From assembly GCA_001766655.1 (NCBI GenBank), contig MJCC01000002.1:951366-1015365 (forward strand): DNA of 64,000 nt. Reading direction: 5' to 3'. This DNA is from Phytomonas francai. Taxonomy: Eukaryota > Euglenozoa > Kinetoplastea > Trypanosomatida > Trypanosomatidae. Made by a program: the position numbers and the translations under genes. The notes beneath the pieces were generated by a model. The model saw only the letters and a list, made by a program, of their open reading frames with translations. It made no database searches and was not told the DNA's origin. Shown piece after piece: positions 1 through 9,035 of this stretch (its first letter is position 1; the number at the start of each line of letters is the position of its first letter).

Positions 1-1971
1 CTGCACACCCTTCGTGACGTCCACGACGACGTTCGGGCCGCGGTTATCGGGGCCATAGCACATGATCTTGAGCGCCTCCTGCACGTCCCACTCGAAGTTG
101 TCCGCAAGATAGCGCGCGCGCACCTTCCGGTCGACGTCGGCGGCAGCGTGACCCTCCTCAACGGCTGTCGAAAGCTCCTCCGTCAGGGGAGCACCGCGGC
201 AGAAGAGACGGTTGTGCTTGTTCGCTGACTTGGAGAGACACTGTATCGACGACAGCTCCGTCACCGTCTCTCGGAATGACACGACGGGCTGGGAAATCGT
301 CAGCGGCGCGCCGTTCATAAAGTCCTCCTGAAGATCCTTGAGGCAGATCTCAAGATGCAGCTCACCGGCACCCGCGACAATGTGCTCACCGGATTCCTCA
401 ATCGAGCAAACGACCAGTGGGTCGGACTTCGCCAGGCGCTTCAGGCCCTCCACAAGCTTCGGCAGGTCGGACGGGTTCTTCGCCTCCACCGCGACACGCA
501 CGACAGGCGACACGGAATACTTCATGTCACGCAGGGTGTGAGGGGTCTCACCGTCATCTGTGATCGTGGCGGACTTCACGATGTACTTGTCCACACCAAC
601 CAGACCCACAACGTTACCGCACGGCATGTCCTCGACAGCCTCCTGGTACCGGCCCATCATCAGAACGGTACGCTGCACAGGCTTGTCCTCGTACAGATCC
701 TGCTTCTTGCCGTAGACGTAGTTGTTGCCCATGATGCGCACCTTCTGGCCGCTGCGCACCTTGCCGGCGAAGATACGACCAAACGCAAAGAAGCGGCCCT
801 TGTCCGCCGTTGGCACCATCTTGCTGATATAAAGCATCAGGGGCGCGTTCGGGTCGCAGTTCTTGATGCCCATGTAGTACTTGTCGTCTTCCGTGGCGGG
901 GCCAGAGTACAGCATCTCCGCGCGGTACTTCTGGGCCTTCTTTGGCGATGGCAGGTAGGCCACAATCATCTGCAGAAGCGTCTCCGCAGCTGGCAGGAAC
1001 TTCATCATGACGACCTTCAACAACTTCTTTGGCACAAGATCCCGCTCCTCAGTCGTCAGCGTGATGTTCAATGACTTCAACATCTTGTTCACCTTTTCCG
1101 TTTTCTCGTTCATTATGGCGTCGAAGATCTGGTAGATGGGGTCCAGGCAGAACTGACAGAAGGCACGGCGCACGCGTTCGCCATCAGAGTTCGTCTCGCT
1201 CTTGATCCACTTCCTGTTCTTCGCATCGAAGAAGTTGTCACCCCACAGGCGCTCACGCATCTTCATCTCATCCACGCCGAACTTCGCCGCGTACATGTTT
1301 GCGAAGCGTGTGAGTGAGAACGCCCACGCCTGCAGCCCGGAACCAATGGCCACGGTGCCCTTCTCGGGAGCCACCTGAACGTCGCCCATGCACGGGTCCT
1401 TGTACGTCGCAATTACGACGTTCACGTTCTGCAGTGTCTTCACGAAACCCTGGTACGCCTCCTCAGGATCCAGCTGGAGCTCCAAGATGGCTCGGTCCAC
1501 CTTGTTGATGAACACCACGGGGCAAATACGCTCCGTCAGCGCCTGCCGAAGCACCGTCTCCGTCTGCACGCACACGCCCTCCACACAGTCCACAACCACG
1601 AGCGCGCCGTCCGTCACACGAAGCGCGGCCGTCACCTCGGAGCTGAAGTCAACGTGTCCGGGAGAATCGATAAGGTTGATGAGGAAGTCGCGCTTGTCAT
1701 CGTCCAGCTCCTTGATCATCTCCTTGGGTACGTGGTAGTGCATGGATATCGCCGTCGACTTGATGGTGATGCCACGAGCGATTTCATCGGCGCGGGTGTC
1801 CATGATGCGCTTGTCTCCCGCATCCTCCATCTTGATGATACCGGCAGCACCCACAAGAGAATCGGAAAGTGTCGACTTGCCGTGGTCGACGTGTGCAATG
1901 ACAGACATGTTACGGATCTGGTCCGCATAGTCCATGAGGTTGCGCACCTCGTCAACAGTAAAGTTCACCAT
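1..1971 (-). CDS. EF2: Elongation factor 2 (EF2), 3' end cut by window edge
   Basis: Cytosolic translocation GTPase that moves tRNA and mRNA through the 80S ribosome. The ATG is at 1969-1971 and the frame runs open to base 1, giving the first 657 residues of a protein that is about 846 residues in trypanosomatids; the diphthamide-bearing C-terminal domain lies outside the window. The N-terminus [20 protein letters not shown], the P-loop [10 protein letters not shown], switch II DSPGHVD and the NKVD motif are all present. From memory of the family the protein is very close to Trypanosoma EF2. The gene is GC-rich with mostly G or C in third positions, unlike the AT-rich genes beside it, as expected for a strongly translated gene. 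It is the most downstream gene visible in the minus-strand unit. Confidence 0.98.
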   Translation of the reverse strand, partial: MVNFTVDEVRNLMDYADQIRNMSVIAHVDHGKSTLSDSLVGAAGIIKMEDAGDKRIMDTRADEIARGITIKSTAISMHYHVPKEMIKELDDDKRDFLINLIDSPGHVDFSSEVTAALRVTDGALVVVDCVEGVCVQTETVLRQALTERICPVVFINKVDRAILELQLDPEEAYQGFVKTLQNVNVVIATYKDPCMGDVQVAPEKGTVAIGSGLQAWAFSLTRFANMYAAKFGVDEMKMRERLWGDNFFDAKNRKWIKSETNSDGERVRRAFCQFCLDPIYQIFDAIMNEKTEKVNKMLKSLNITLTTEERDLVPKKLLKVVMMKFLPAAETLLQMIVAYLPSPKKAQKYRAEMLYSGPATEDDKYYMGIKNCDPNAPLMLYISKMVPTADKGRFFAFGRIFAGKVRSGQKVRIMGNNYVYGKKQDLYEDKPVQRTVLMMGRYQEAVEDMPCGNVVGLVGVDKYIVKSATITDDGETPHTLRDMKYSVSPVVRVAVEAKNPSDLPKLVEGLKRLAKSDPLVVCSIEESGEHIVAGAGELHLEICLKDLQEDFMNGAPLTISQPVVSFRETVTELSSIQCLSKSANKHNRLFCRGAPLTEELSTAVEEGHAAADVDRKVRARYLADNFEWDVQEALKIMCYGPDNRGPNVVVDVTKGVQ

Positions 1972-2189
1972 TTTTAGCAGGATAGAATGTAAAAAGAATA
2001 CTAATATTTTTGTAATTAGATTTAAAAAAAACACGAGGTTTTTAAAACATGTTATTTGATTCGGTAGCCGATTTATTTTCCAAATTAGGGTGCATCCCCT
2101 TGTTGGATTAATATTGAGGAAAGAATCGTTGTTCTTCTTAATTGAATGCAACTCATAGACTTTTTTTTTACTATTATCTATTTAATTCG

Positions 2190-2783
2190 TCACAGTTTCC
2201 TAACATGGGGCCAAATGACTCCAATGGCACGTCCTCGAAGACACTCTACTGGAACGGCACCGCATGATCTGGAGTCCATGCTTGCTTCTTTATTATCCCC
2301 CTCCACCCAAATCCACTCTGAGGGCTTTGAAATCCTATCGATACAAGAATCCCATTCGCGAGAGCGGAATGTCTTCTTCAAAGCATCATCCCACTCTGAC
2401 TTTTCTTGTGAACCTTTATGGTCATCGCCCCCGGCTGAAGATGGCTCAGCATCGAAGAAGTACTGAGCATTCCAATCTGCAACCTCCTTTGGTGATGTCG
2501 TTGCACGAATGACCCGCTTGCAGACCGAAAGATGATTTGATATCTTAAGAACTACCACGTCTTTCTCTTTCACCAATCGCTTGCCAAACAACTTCTTCAG
2601 GGATAAAAGTGAATAAGGAATGAAAAAAATGAAACTCCCCGGCTCTAGGGTTGGCAGCATTGATCGGCCATTGACGGTGCAGCCAAAATCACTGTTCCAC
2701 CCTATGAATAAACCTAGACAAACAAAGGGGACATCCCTGAATCGAGAATTACGCAACCTATACCACCAAGAAAATGCACCCAT
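2190..2783 (-). CDS. Mitochondrial inner membrane protease-like S26 peptidase
   Basis: A 197-residue signal-peptidase-fold protein of family S26, most like the IMP1/IMP2 subunits that trim presequences on the intermembrane-space side of the mitochondrial inner membrane. The nucleophile lies in NGRSMLPTL (Ser about 41) and the general-base lysine in CKRVIRA (Lys about 89). The late box WVEGDN...SMDSRSCG is where IMP enzymes have GDN...DSR.YG. A hydrophobic stretch at about residues 18-30 could be the N-terminal anchor. About 40 polar residues (roughly 95-140) separate the lysine box from the GDN box, longer than in typical IMPs. The furthest upstream in-frame start is GTG; I chose the ATG at 2781-2783. 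ER signal peptidase is less likely because of the GDN/DSR arrangement. Confidence 0.85.
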   Translation of the reverse strand: MGAFSWWYRLRNSRFRDVPFVCLGLFIGWNSDFGCTVNGRSMLPTLEPGSFIFFIPYSLLSLKKLFGKRLVKEKDVVVLKISNHLSVCKRVIRATTSPKEVADWNAQYFFDAEPSSAGGDDHKGSQEKSEWDDALKKTFRSREWDSCIDRISKPSEWIWVEGDNKEASMDSRSCGAVPVECLRGRAIGVIWPHVRKL

Positions 2784-3310
2784 CACATTCACAGTAGCAT
2801 TAAGTCGAATAAAACTATGTACTTTACTAAACCTAATTTATACTACAAAGAAAGGTGTTGCAAAAGTGAAAATATTGGATGTGTTCGGACATGAAGGATA
2901 AAACTGATATAAAGAGAAGGAAGCGGTCCAGTCTCCCGAAATAGTCCATATAAAATTTAATCATATCACCCCCCACACAAAAAAATGAAAGTGTTATTGT
3001 TATTATTGCAGCATAATATGCACGATAAAGTAATTATGCGCGCACACCTAGAAGCACAAAGCATCAGATGTCGACTTGTGCACTGCGAGATAGGCTAAGT
3101 AAATGAAATTTGAACAAGAAATCCGTGTCGGGTAGAACCCCTTGAGGCTCTTCGATTGTGGAATAATCTTTTTTTTGCCTCCCAAAGCCCTAAAACGGAG
3201 GAAAAGATAAAATAATTTGTCTTTGTGGTTCAAATAAAAATCATATGTATGCGCATACAGATAAATATATAGTCTACGTTTTTTTTTGAAGCAGAAAGGT
3301 GACGAGATCT
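2784..3310. other. Intergenic region, no gene seen
   Basis: About 530 bp between DPM1 and the S26 peptidase, expected to hold the 3' UTR of the former and 5' UTR of the latter. The only longer minus-strand frame (3048-3233) has no ATG start. I see no RNA gene. Confidence 0.6.
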
Positions 3311-4117
3311 TTAATTATTTCTCAGAGAAATAGCATTACAGAACTCACATATCATTTGCCATGCAATCAGTGCACACATGAAATACACGGAATAGTATAT
3401 AACCCCATATTTGTAGGAATAGAGTCTGTGCAAGTGCTTCAAGTAGTCAGTGAATACTTTTCCTGTAAGTTTCGACTCTCCATACTTTCTTGTCGAAAAG
3501 TTAAAGAGCACCTCATCGTGCTTAGTTACGTGGCACTTTACAAAAAGTTCTAATGCGATTTTATACCCAATAGGGTCGATATCCTTAAGCCCCGACTCAA
3601 AACATTCCTTGCGGATGGCAAAAAATCCAGACATCGGATCTGAAAGTGTTGTTAAAGGGCGGGCCATAAGACGGGCCGTGGATGAGATGATGCGACGATA
3701 AAGGGGCCAGTCTTTGTCAATTGTTGCGCCCACGCCATAGCGAGTTCCACACACAAATTGATTATCATCCTTTTCTAAACACTTGAGCAGTGCTGGTGCA
3801 GATTCTGGAGGGTGCTGCAAATCTGCATCCATTACAAGTTTTAAACCCCCTGCTGAATTTTTTAACCCATGAATAACAGCACTGCTGAGGCCACGCTCGG
3901 TAGTGCGCACGTCGATACGGATATTAAACCCCTCTTTCTTCAGCCCATCAACGATTTCAACAGAGCCATCACAAGAGTTGTCGTCAACAATAATCATTTC
4001 CACTTCTTCACGCTTGAAGCCATTCTTCTCGAGAGCTTGGAAAACACGCTGGCAAAGAGGCCTTATGTTTCCACTCTCCTTGTAGGTTGGAATAACCAAT
4101 GAGTACTTGACCGACAT
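3311..4117 (-). CDS. DPM1: Dolichol-phosphate mannose synthase
   Basis: Family 2 glycosyltransferase that makes dolichol-P-mannose from GDP-mannose on the cytosolic face of the ER, the mannose donor for GPI anchors and N-glycans. The 268-residue protein starts MSVKYSLVIPTYKESGNI and has the VDDNSCDGS box near residue 45 and the metal-binding DAD (97-99, in MDADLQHPPE). A hydrophobic segment near the C-terminus (about 240-258) is the membrane anchor of the single-polypeptide, yeast-type enzyme; such a form needs no DPM2/DPM3 partners. Length and layout match trypanosome DPMS (about 267 residues). The ATG is at 4115-4117. Confidence 0.96.
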   Translation of the reverse strand: MSVKYSLVIPTYKESGNIRPLCQRVFQALEKNGFKREEVEMIIVDDNSCDGSVEIVDGLKKEGFNIRIDVRTTERGLSSAVIHGLKNSAGGLKLVMDADLQHPPESAPALLKCLEKDDNQFVCGTRYGVGATIDKDWPLYRRIISSTARLMARPLTTLSDPMSGFFAIRKECFESGLKDIDPIGYKIALELFVKCHVTKHDEVLFNFSTRKYGESKLTGKVFTDYLKHLHRLYSYKYGVIYYSVYFMCALIAWQMICEFCNAISLRNN

Positions 4118-4496
4118 GGCTTACACCTCGCTTTAAAGAACGCGCAATATGAGTGAACAATCTGTTTTCGGCACTTTTTGGGGGGCACGCGATAGTTTAT
4201 TTCTCTTCACAAAGCTAACTTCTCCTTACAGGGGCAAAAAAAAAAAGAAGAAGACTTTTTGATTATTGAAATTTGTTCTGAGATAAGAACGTACAATCAG
4301 CTTGAGGTATTAGTGCTCTGAGGCACGCAAAGCTGAGGGAGATCCATCCCAGTAAAAATAAATTCGGGGAAAAAATGATTTCTTGGCACGACACCCCCAA
4401 AAGTACAAAAAAAAGAGCTGTAAATGTTTGAAGATATGCCAGACGATCTCTTCTGCTTTAATTTTCGACTCTTTGTAAAGGATGCAACTTCAATTA

Positions 4497-4832
4497 TTAT
4501 CCAGTAGTATTGTGTAAAACTTCTATATTGAACAGCAAATCCGCATTCGGTGGTATGTTCCACGCTGGAAATCCTCGATTTCCGTACGCGTAGTCGGAAG
4601 TCACGAGAAGGTCAGCCACCTCGCCAGTGCGCATCTGCAGCACCCCTTCATCCCACCCTTTGATCACATGACCAATCCCCACAACAAAGACAAATGGTTG
4701 ATTATCATCCCTCGTGGACCAAAATTTTCTTTTCCCATCCACAACGTAGCCAGTGCAATGCACAGTAACCTCATCCCCAGGCTTAATATCAGGACCAAGC
4801 CCTTCTTTTTTAACAGTGCGAGTAACACCCAT
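4497..4832 (-). CDS. FKBP12-type peptidyl-prolyl isomerase
   Basis: A single-domain FK506-binding protein of 111 residues, the standard length for FKBP12. Family-typical blocks are visible: GDEVTVHCTGYVVDGK, VVGIGHVIKGWDEGVLQM and a C-terminal IPPNADLLFNIEVL. The Gln-Val-Ile core usual before IKGWDEG is changed to GHVIKGWDEG. The loop before it is somewhat divergent (the usual FDSS is replaced by FWSTRDD). It presumably acts in the cytosol as a proline isomerase; in trypanosomatids small FKBPs have been tied to flagellar pocket and motility roles, which I only infer here. The ATG is at 4830-4832. Confidence 0.93.
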   Translation of the reverse strand: MGVTRTVKKEGLGPDIKPGDEVTVHCTGYVVDGKRKFWSTRDDNQPFVFVVGIGHVIKGWDEGVLQMRTGEVADLLVTSDYAYGNRGFPAWNIPPNADLLFNIEVLHNTTG

Positions 4833-5199
4833 TATAAGTAGAAAAGCTTGAGATGCATACGCGTGTTTTTAATAATACGGCCGTACGTCAAGGACGCAAC
4901 AACCAGAGATATTCAATTGTTTCCAACAATTAGAAAACGGAAAAGAGGAGAAAATAATTGTGGTGTTTTCCTTGAATATGCATTATATCTAATGGTGCAC
5001 CAAAAATGAGTCAGGGTGGTGCGGTTTTTTCCCCCATTTTGTTCACTACGACGACGCACGTGTCTGTATCGCACAATAACGGAAGTAAATAGTGATGTAT
5101 TGCATAAATGAAAAATAAAGAAAGCAATAAAAGTTTAGAAAAAAATGCTCAAGGGATGATTCGTTCGAATCAGGAACACGCAACTATCCGACATCTCTC
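4833..5199. other. Intergenic region, no gene seen
   Basis: About 370 bp of AT-rich DNA with scattered purine runs (pyrimidine on the transcribed strand), consistent with 3' UTR plus trans-splicing signal. Nothing else recognised. Confidence 0.6.
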
Positions 5200-5925
5200 C
5201 TAGCGAAGACCTGCCCGGATGCGGGACTTCAGTTCCTCATGTTCAACTTCTAATTTTTTATATCTCACGTTTAGCTTCTGAACTTTACCTTCCTCAATAA
5301 GAAGTTGCTTCCGTATCTCCTCTCTTCTTTTGGATAAAATGGTATTTTTGTTTCTTTCCGCCTCTTTGATAGCCTGTATCCTCTCTTGCACACCACGTAG
5401 ATGATACCTAAGATCTTCGCATTCGTTGCTTTTCTTAGTAAGTCTCTGAGCCAAGGAACGTTTTTCTGCCTCCAGAATGTTGATCCTATCCATTAGTGAA
5501 TCTTGGCCCTTCTCAGCATACCCGTTTCGCACTGCCGTGATGAGAAGTACGGCATCCTGGAAGCTGCAATCGAACTCCGGTGATAAATGGGGAACAAGCA
5601 TCCTTAGCTCATATTGAACCTCTTGATTACGCATCGCTTTATCAACCTCCTCAGTACATTCAGTCGTTTTGCTTTCCTCAGAAGTACCATGCATGTCGGA
5701 TGGCTCTGTCGATGATGTATCATGTGTTAGAATTTTTGTATTACTCGATGATTGAGTGAACTTGCTAAGTGCAGCGGTCTGAATATCCTTTTTAAGTACT
5801 CTTAACTCATCCTCAAGCTTCTCTAGTCTTTTGACTTGATTTTCCATGAGATTGCTAGAATTTTGGTGAAACGCGTGGAACTGAAGTAGATCTGGAAGGT
5901 CCTCCTCGTCACTGCTAAAAGGCAT
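5200..5925 (-). CDS. Coiled-coil protein of unknown function
   Basis: A 241-residue protein that I do not recognise. An acidic N-terminus (DEEDLP) is followed by a short coiled coil at about 28-50, a Ser/Thr-rich linker to about 95, a small globular-looking patch (about 100-135, ELRMLVPHLSPEFDCSFQDA) and a long Lys/Glu/Arg-rich coiled coil from about 140 to the end. No catalytic motif or membrane segment is seen. The ATG is at 5923-5925. Its place in the unit, with acceptable codon use and single-frame integrity, supports a real gene. A cytoskeletal or flagellar role would be typical for such proteins in this group but is not shown by the sequence. Confidence 0.8.
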   Translation of the reverse strand: MPFSSDEEDLPDLLQFHAFHQNSSNLMENQVKRLEKLEDELRVLKKDIQTAALSKFTQSSSNTKILTHDTSSTEPSDMHGTSEESKTTECTEEVDKAMRNQEVQYELRMLVPHLSPEFDCSFQDAVLLITAVRNGYAEKGQDSLMDRINILEAEKRSLAQRLTKKSNECEDLRYHLRGVQERIQAIKEAERNKNTILSKRREEIRKQLLIEEGKVQKLNVRYKKLEVEHEELKSRIRAGLR

Positions 5926-6272
5926 ACTAGTGTTGTTATATTGACTTGCTATTTTCTTTTTCCAAAAGAAAATGTTGCTAAGGGGGAGGTGTAGAAAGGA
6001 TACATAGAATAAGCAGAAACAGCCTAAAGTTAAAAAAATGAAAACTTAATGAGAAGCAACAAGAGGTCAAAAATTTGTGGCACTTTCACGTCTCGAGCAA
6101 AAAAATGTTGAGCTCTGTACGGTTACACCCTTAGTAATTTTATTTAACAAACGGTTAACTATTTTTATTTCCTATCACAAATCAAAAGGGACAAAGTCCG
6201 GCACCCACCCTCTTAAGAAAAAAAAATCAAAAGCTAAAATAAAAGTCCTCCTGTCCTATGCTGAACCCGTTT
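5926..6272. other. Intergenic region, no gene seen
   Basis: About 350 bp, AT-rich, with poly-A runs that are pyrimidine tracts on the coding strand. It carries the 5' region of the coiled-coil gene and the 3' UTR of eIF3L. No RNA gene recognised. Confidence 0.55.
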
Positions 6273-7907
6273 TTAGCTCTCCACATTCCTGTTGAATAGG
6301 GTGTTAGTATCACTGTGGAATGGGGCGGCGCGCTGCTGGGCGTTATAACGACGCTGTTGAGGATTTCGAGGATTCTGACCGCGCTCCTGCGCGCCCCTCG
6401 CGCCCCGCTGCTGCGGACGGCGACGCTCGCCTTGCTGTGGCTTGCCCCTCTCGCCGGGTTCACGGCGTTGTCGAGTTTGGTTTTGCTTGCGTTGCGCCTG
6501 CTTCAGCTGCGCGCGTTGCATCCCTTTGATCTTATTGAAGAACTTCCCTTCCATGCCTCCAAAATTGACACAGGGCACGACCTCGACGTTATCATCACTA
6601 ACAATGCAATCGTACTGCGCACTGACTTTATAGTCTCCAGAGAGAAGGTCGGGCGCCTCCCCGTTGTGCACAAGCTGCCGAGAACGCAGTTTGAGTGCGA
6701 AAAGCGGGGCGTAGCCATCGTCGGTGTCTAAGAGCGTCTCCAGCAGACTCATCTTGGTGTTCTGGTAGACGCCGAAGTAGCCGCGAAGCTTGATGATTTC
6801 CTGCTGCTGCTGCACGGCACGGCGGAACATTCGAGCCTGGAGCTCCTTCCCCTCTGTTCCCTTGACGCCACTAGCCAGCGGTGGAACACTGATAAACTTC
6901 GGACTGCAGCGATCGAAGACGTCTCGAAATCGCTCCTCGTCTCCTAAACGCAGTGACTCCTTGTCGTCCTCGAAGGAGGCTACCTTGCGTGGGTCTAGAT
7001 AAGAGCTGACGTTGGTGATTACCATGCCACCCAGGACGCGCGAACAGACAAACATATACGCAGCATCCAGCTGAAGTCGTTCCGAGAACTTTCTGCCAGA
7101 TGACTTTACCGCCAAGCAGCGGCGAAAGTTGTTGCTGGCATCCTCGTAGCGGTGGATCATCAGATAGCTGAACCCAACGTGGTATAGCAGGGAAATGTGG
7201 GCCGGAGTCACTTTTTGGAGAACAGAGCGGCCCACACCGAAGATGTCAAGTGGTTGTAGATCCGACAGCGCATCGAAGTAGCTGCCAAGGAGAACGTTCA
7301 GTTTTGATTTTGTTATGATCGCGAAGAATCCACCAAGGGCCCTGGTGTTACCATCCTTGGTTAGGTCCTCAATAATATTGGGCTGAGACATCAGCCCCAC
7401 GATACCCGACTTCTCAATCACGCGATCCATGAAGCTGAACGTCTCCGTCAAGGTCCACTCCGAACGGGTGGAAAAGCGCTTTTGATAAACCACCGTCATT
7501 TGATAAATAAATTCATCAAAAATATCCCATAACATCCAGCTTGGCAGCTCAAAATAGCCATCTGCGATGGCTGTGAAAAGATCGGTGAAGGCTGCCCATG
7601 AGAACTTTGCGTCCTGAAGCTTTGCCGCGCGATCAGTGAAGAGGTGTTTGTAATAAATAAAGCTATACACCTGCTCGGCGATTTTGGTTTTGAAATTATC
7701 AGATACAAGCTTGAGGCGCAAAGATGGCCAGGGTCGTGTCTGGCCGGGACCAATGATGTAATGCTTTTTTGTGAGGGCCTCAAACTGATTTTCATAGAGA
7801 TCGTGTAAAGCGGATGTATCACAGTATTCCACAGCCCTATTAAGGTTTCGAAAGAAAGTAATAATTTCGTACGAAACATCGGTTTCGATATCGGGGTTAG
7901 TCGCCAT
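6273..7907 (-). CDS. EIF3L: Eukaryotic translation initiation factor 3 subunit L
   Basis: A 544-residue PCI-family subunit of the eIF3 scaffold that loads the 40S ribosome. Assignment rests on eIF3L-specific stretches: LYHVGFSYLMIHRYEDA (eIF3L has YHVGFSYLMMRRYQDA), RCSPKFISVPP (CPKFLSP in animals), an Arg-Ala-Val-Gln-Gln-Gln helix before IIKLRGYFGVYQNTKM, and FFNKIKGMQR near residue 470, matching FFIRQIHKFEEL. Beyond the PCI fold there is an unusual tail of about 65 residues rich in Gln, Arg, Gly and Pro (RREPGERGKPQQ-like), an RGG-like region that could bind RNA and that ordinary eIF3L lacks. The tail's DNA is GC-rich compared with the N-terminal half. The ATG is at 7905-7907. Confidence 0.92.
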   Translation of the reverse strand: MATNPDIETDVSYEIITFFRNLNRAVEYCDTSALHDLYENQFEALTKKHYIIGPGQTRPWPSLRLKLVSDNFKTKIAEQVYSFIYYKHLFTDRAAKLQDAKFSWAAFTDLFTAIADGYFELPSWMLWDIFDEFIYQMTVVYQKRFSTRSEWTLTETFSFMDRVIEKSGIVGLMSQPNIIEDLTKDGNTRALGGFFAIITKSKLNVLLGSYFDALSDLQPLDIFGVGRSVLQKVTPAHISLLYHVGFSYLMIHRYEDASNNFRRCLAVKSSGRKFSERLQLDAAYMFVCSRVLGGMVITNVSSYLDPRKVASFEDDKESLRLGDEERFRDVFDRCSPKFISVPPLASGVKGTEGKELQARMFRRAVQQQQEIIKLRGYFGVYQNTKMSLLETLLDTDDGYAPLFALKLRSRQLVHNGEAPDLLSGDYKVSAQYDCIVSDDNVEVVPCVNFGGMEGKFFNKIKGMQRAQLKQAQRKQNQTRQRREPGERGKPQQGERRRPQQRGARGAQERGQNPRNPQQRRYNAQQRAAPFHSDTNTLFNRNVES

Positions 7908-9035
7908 GGTATCAACTTAATAGGATTGAGCTTCAACTTACTGCTTGAAAAAGAGAGATACAACTTTAAACAAAAAAGGGTTTCCTTTTTACAGGGGGAA
8001 AAAAATAAGAATGAGGGGAAAAAATAAATAAAATTATTTTCTCACACAAAATAGAAGAATAGAAAGTGTTCCATATGCAATTTATCTTTCCGATACAACA
8101 GTATATACAATTAAAGTTTCCATTGATAATATCGATCTTCTGTGCAGAAGCATTTGTACGGTTTGTATATCAAACTTCTTATGTGTAAATGTGGTTTATA
8201 AGTAGAAAATAGCGCACATTTATGAAGTTTATGGGGGGGGGGGGGGGGGGGAGAGTAAGATATAGCAGCTTTGTCGTAAAATAGAAAATAAAAAGGAAAC
8301 TAGTCAAATAATAAATTCCCAAATGACTTTCATTTACATTATAAAAAAAAAAAGATAAATGAGCCAACAAAAGTACATAGAAAGCCAACCCTTTTAGATA
8401 TTTTAGTGTCTTTTATTACCATCATAATGCTTAGTCATTCACACAGCACTAAAAAGGTTTTAAGATGCAATTATTTTTCATGCATTTTTGTGCAAAATAA
8501 TTATTCTTTTGCCGGGAAGCATTTTCTTCTCGTTTTTACTTTGAAACGAGCAATCAGAAAAGAACATGATTAACACTTCATCCACAGGGTTCTCTTGTCT
8601 GTCTGAGGCAAAACCATATACTCACCTGCCAGTCATTCTTACTTTCTACACATTCCCAAGACAGCAAACAACTTTATAGTTTGTCTTGAGGCTTCTTAAC
8701 AGAAACAGTACACCGCAAAGATCACCTGCGAGTAACCTCTCATCAATAGAAGACACATCAAATGTCACTCCTGCCTCTCATTGAACGAATAAAAGACAGC
8801 GTTTTATAATAAATAGTTTGGCGGACCTCTTGGTGGTTGGAAGGTGCAATCTAGATCCTTACAGCGGCGTCGCTCTAACACACAGATAAGATGAACTAGC
8901 ACTACGCCATATTAAAATCTCAAAAAGGGATCTATGAAGCTAAAATTTGACGCGTCGAAAGAAACTTTGGTCCTCGGATGGGTATTTAACCTTTACCCCG
9001 AAGACGGCACCCAGCCACGTGTGCAGATGCACTAT
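7908..9035. other. Long intergenic region with a G19 tract
   Basis: About 1.1 kb without a supported gene. It holds a run of 19 G at 8233-8251 (C19 on the transcribed strand) and several short minus-strand frames that look protein-like but lack a start (roughly 8830-8920 and 8650-8780). These may be decayed coding sequence or an alternative 3' end of the CH-domain gene upstream. No tRNA or snRNA recognised. Confidence 0.5.

Noticed and set aside
355..1074. Long plus-strand frame across EF2
   Set aside because: Complement of EF2, whose identity is certain.
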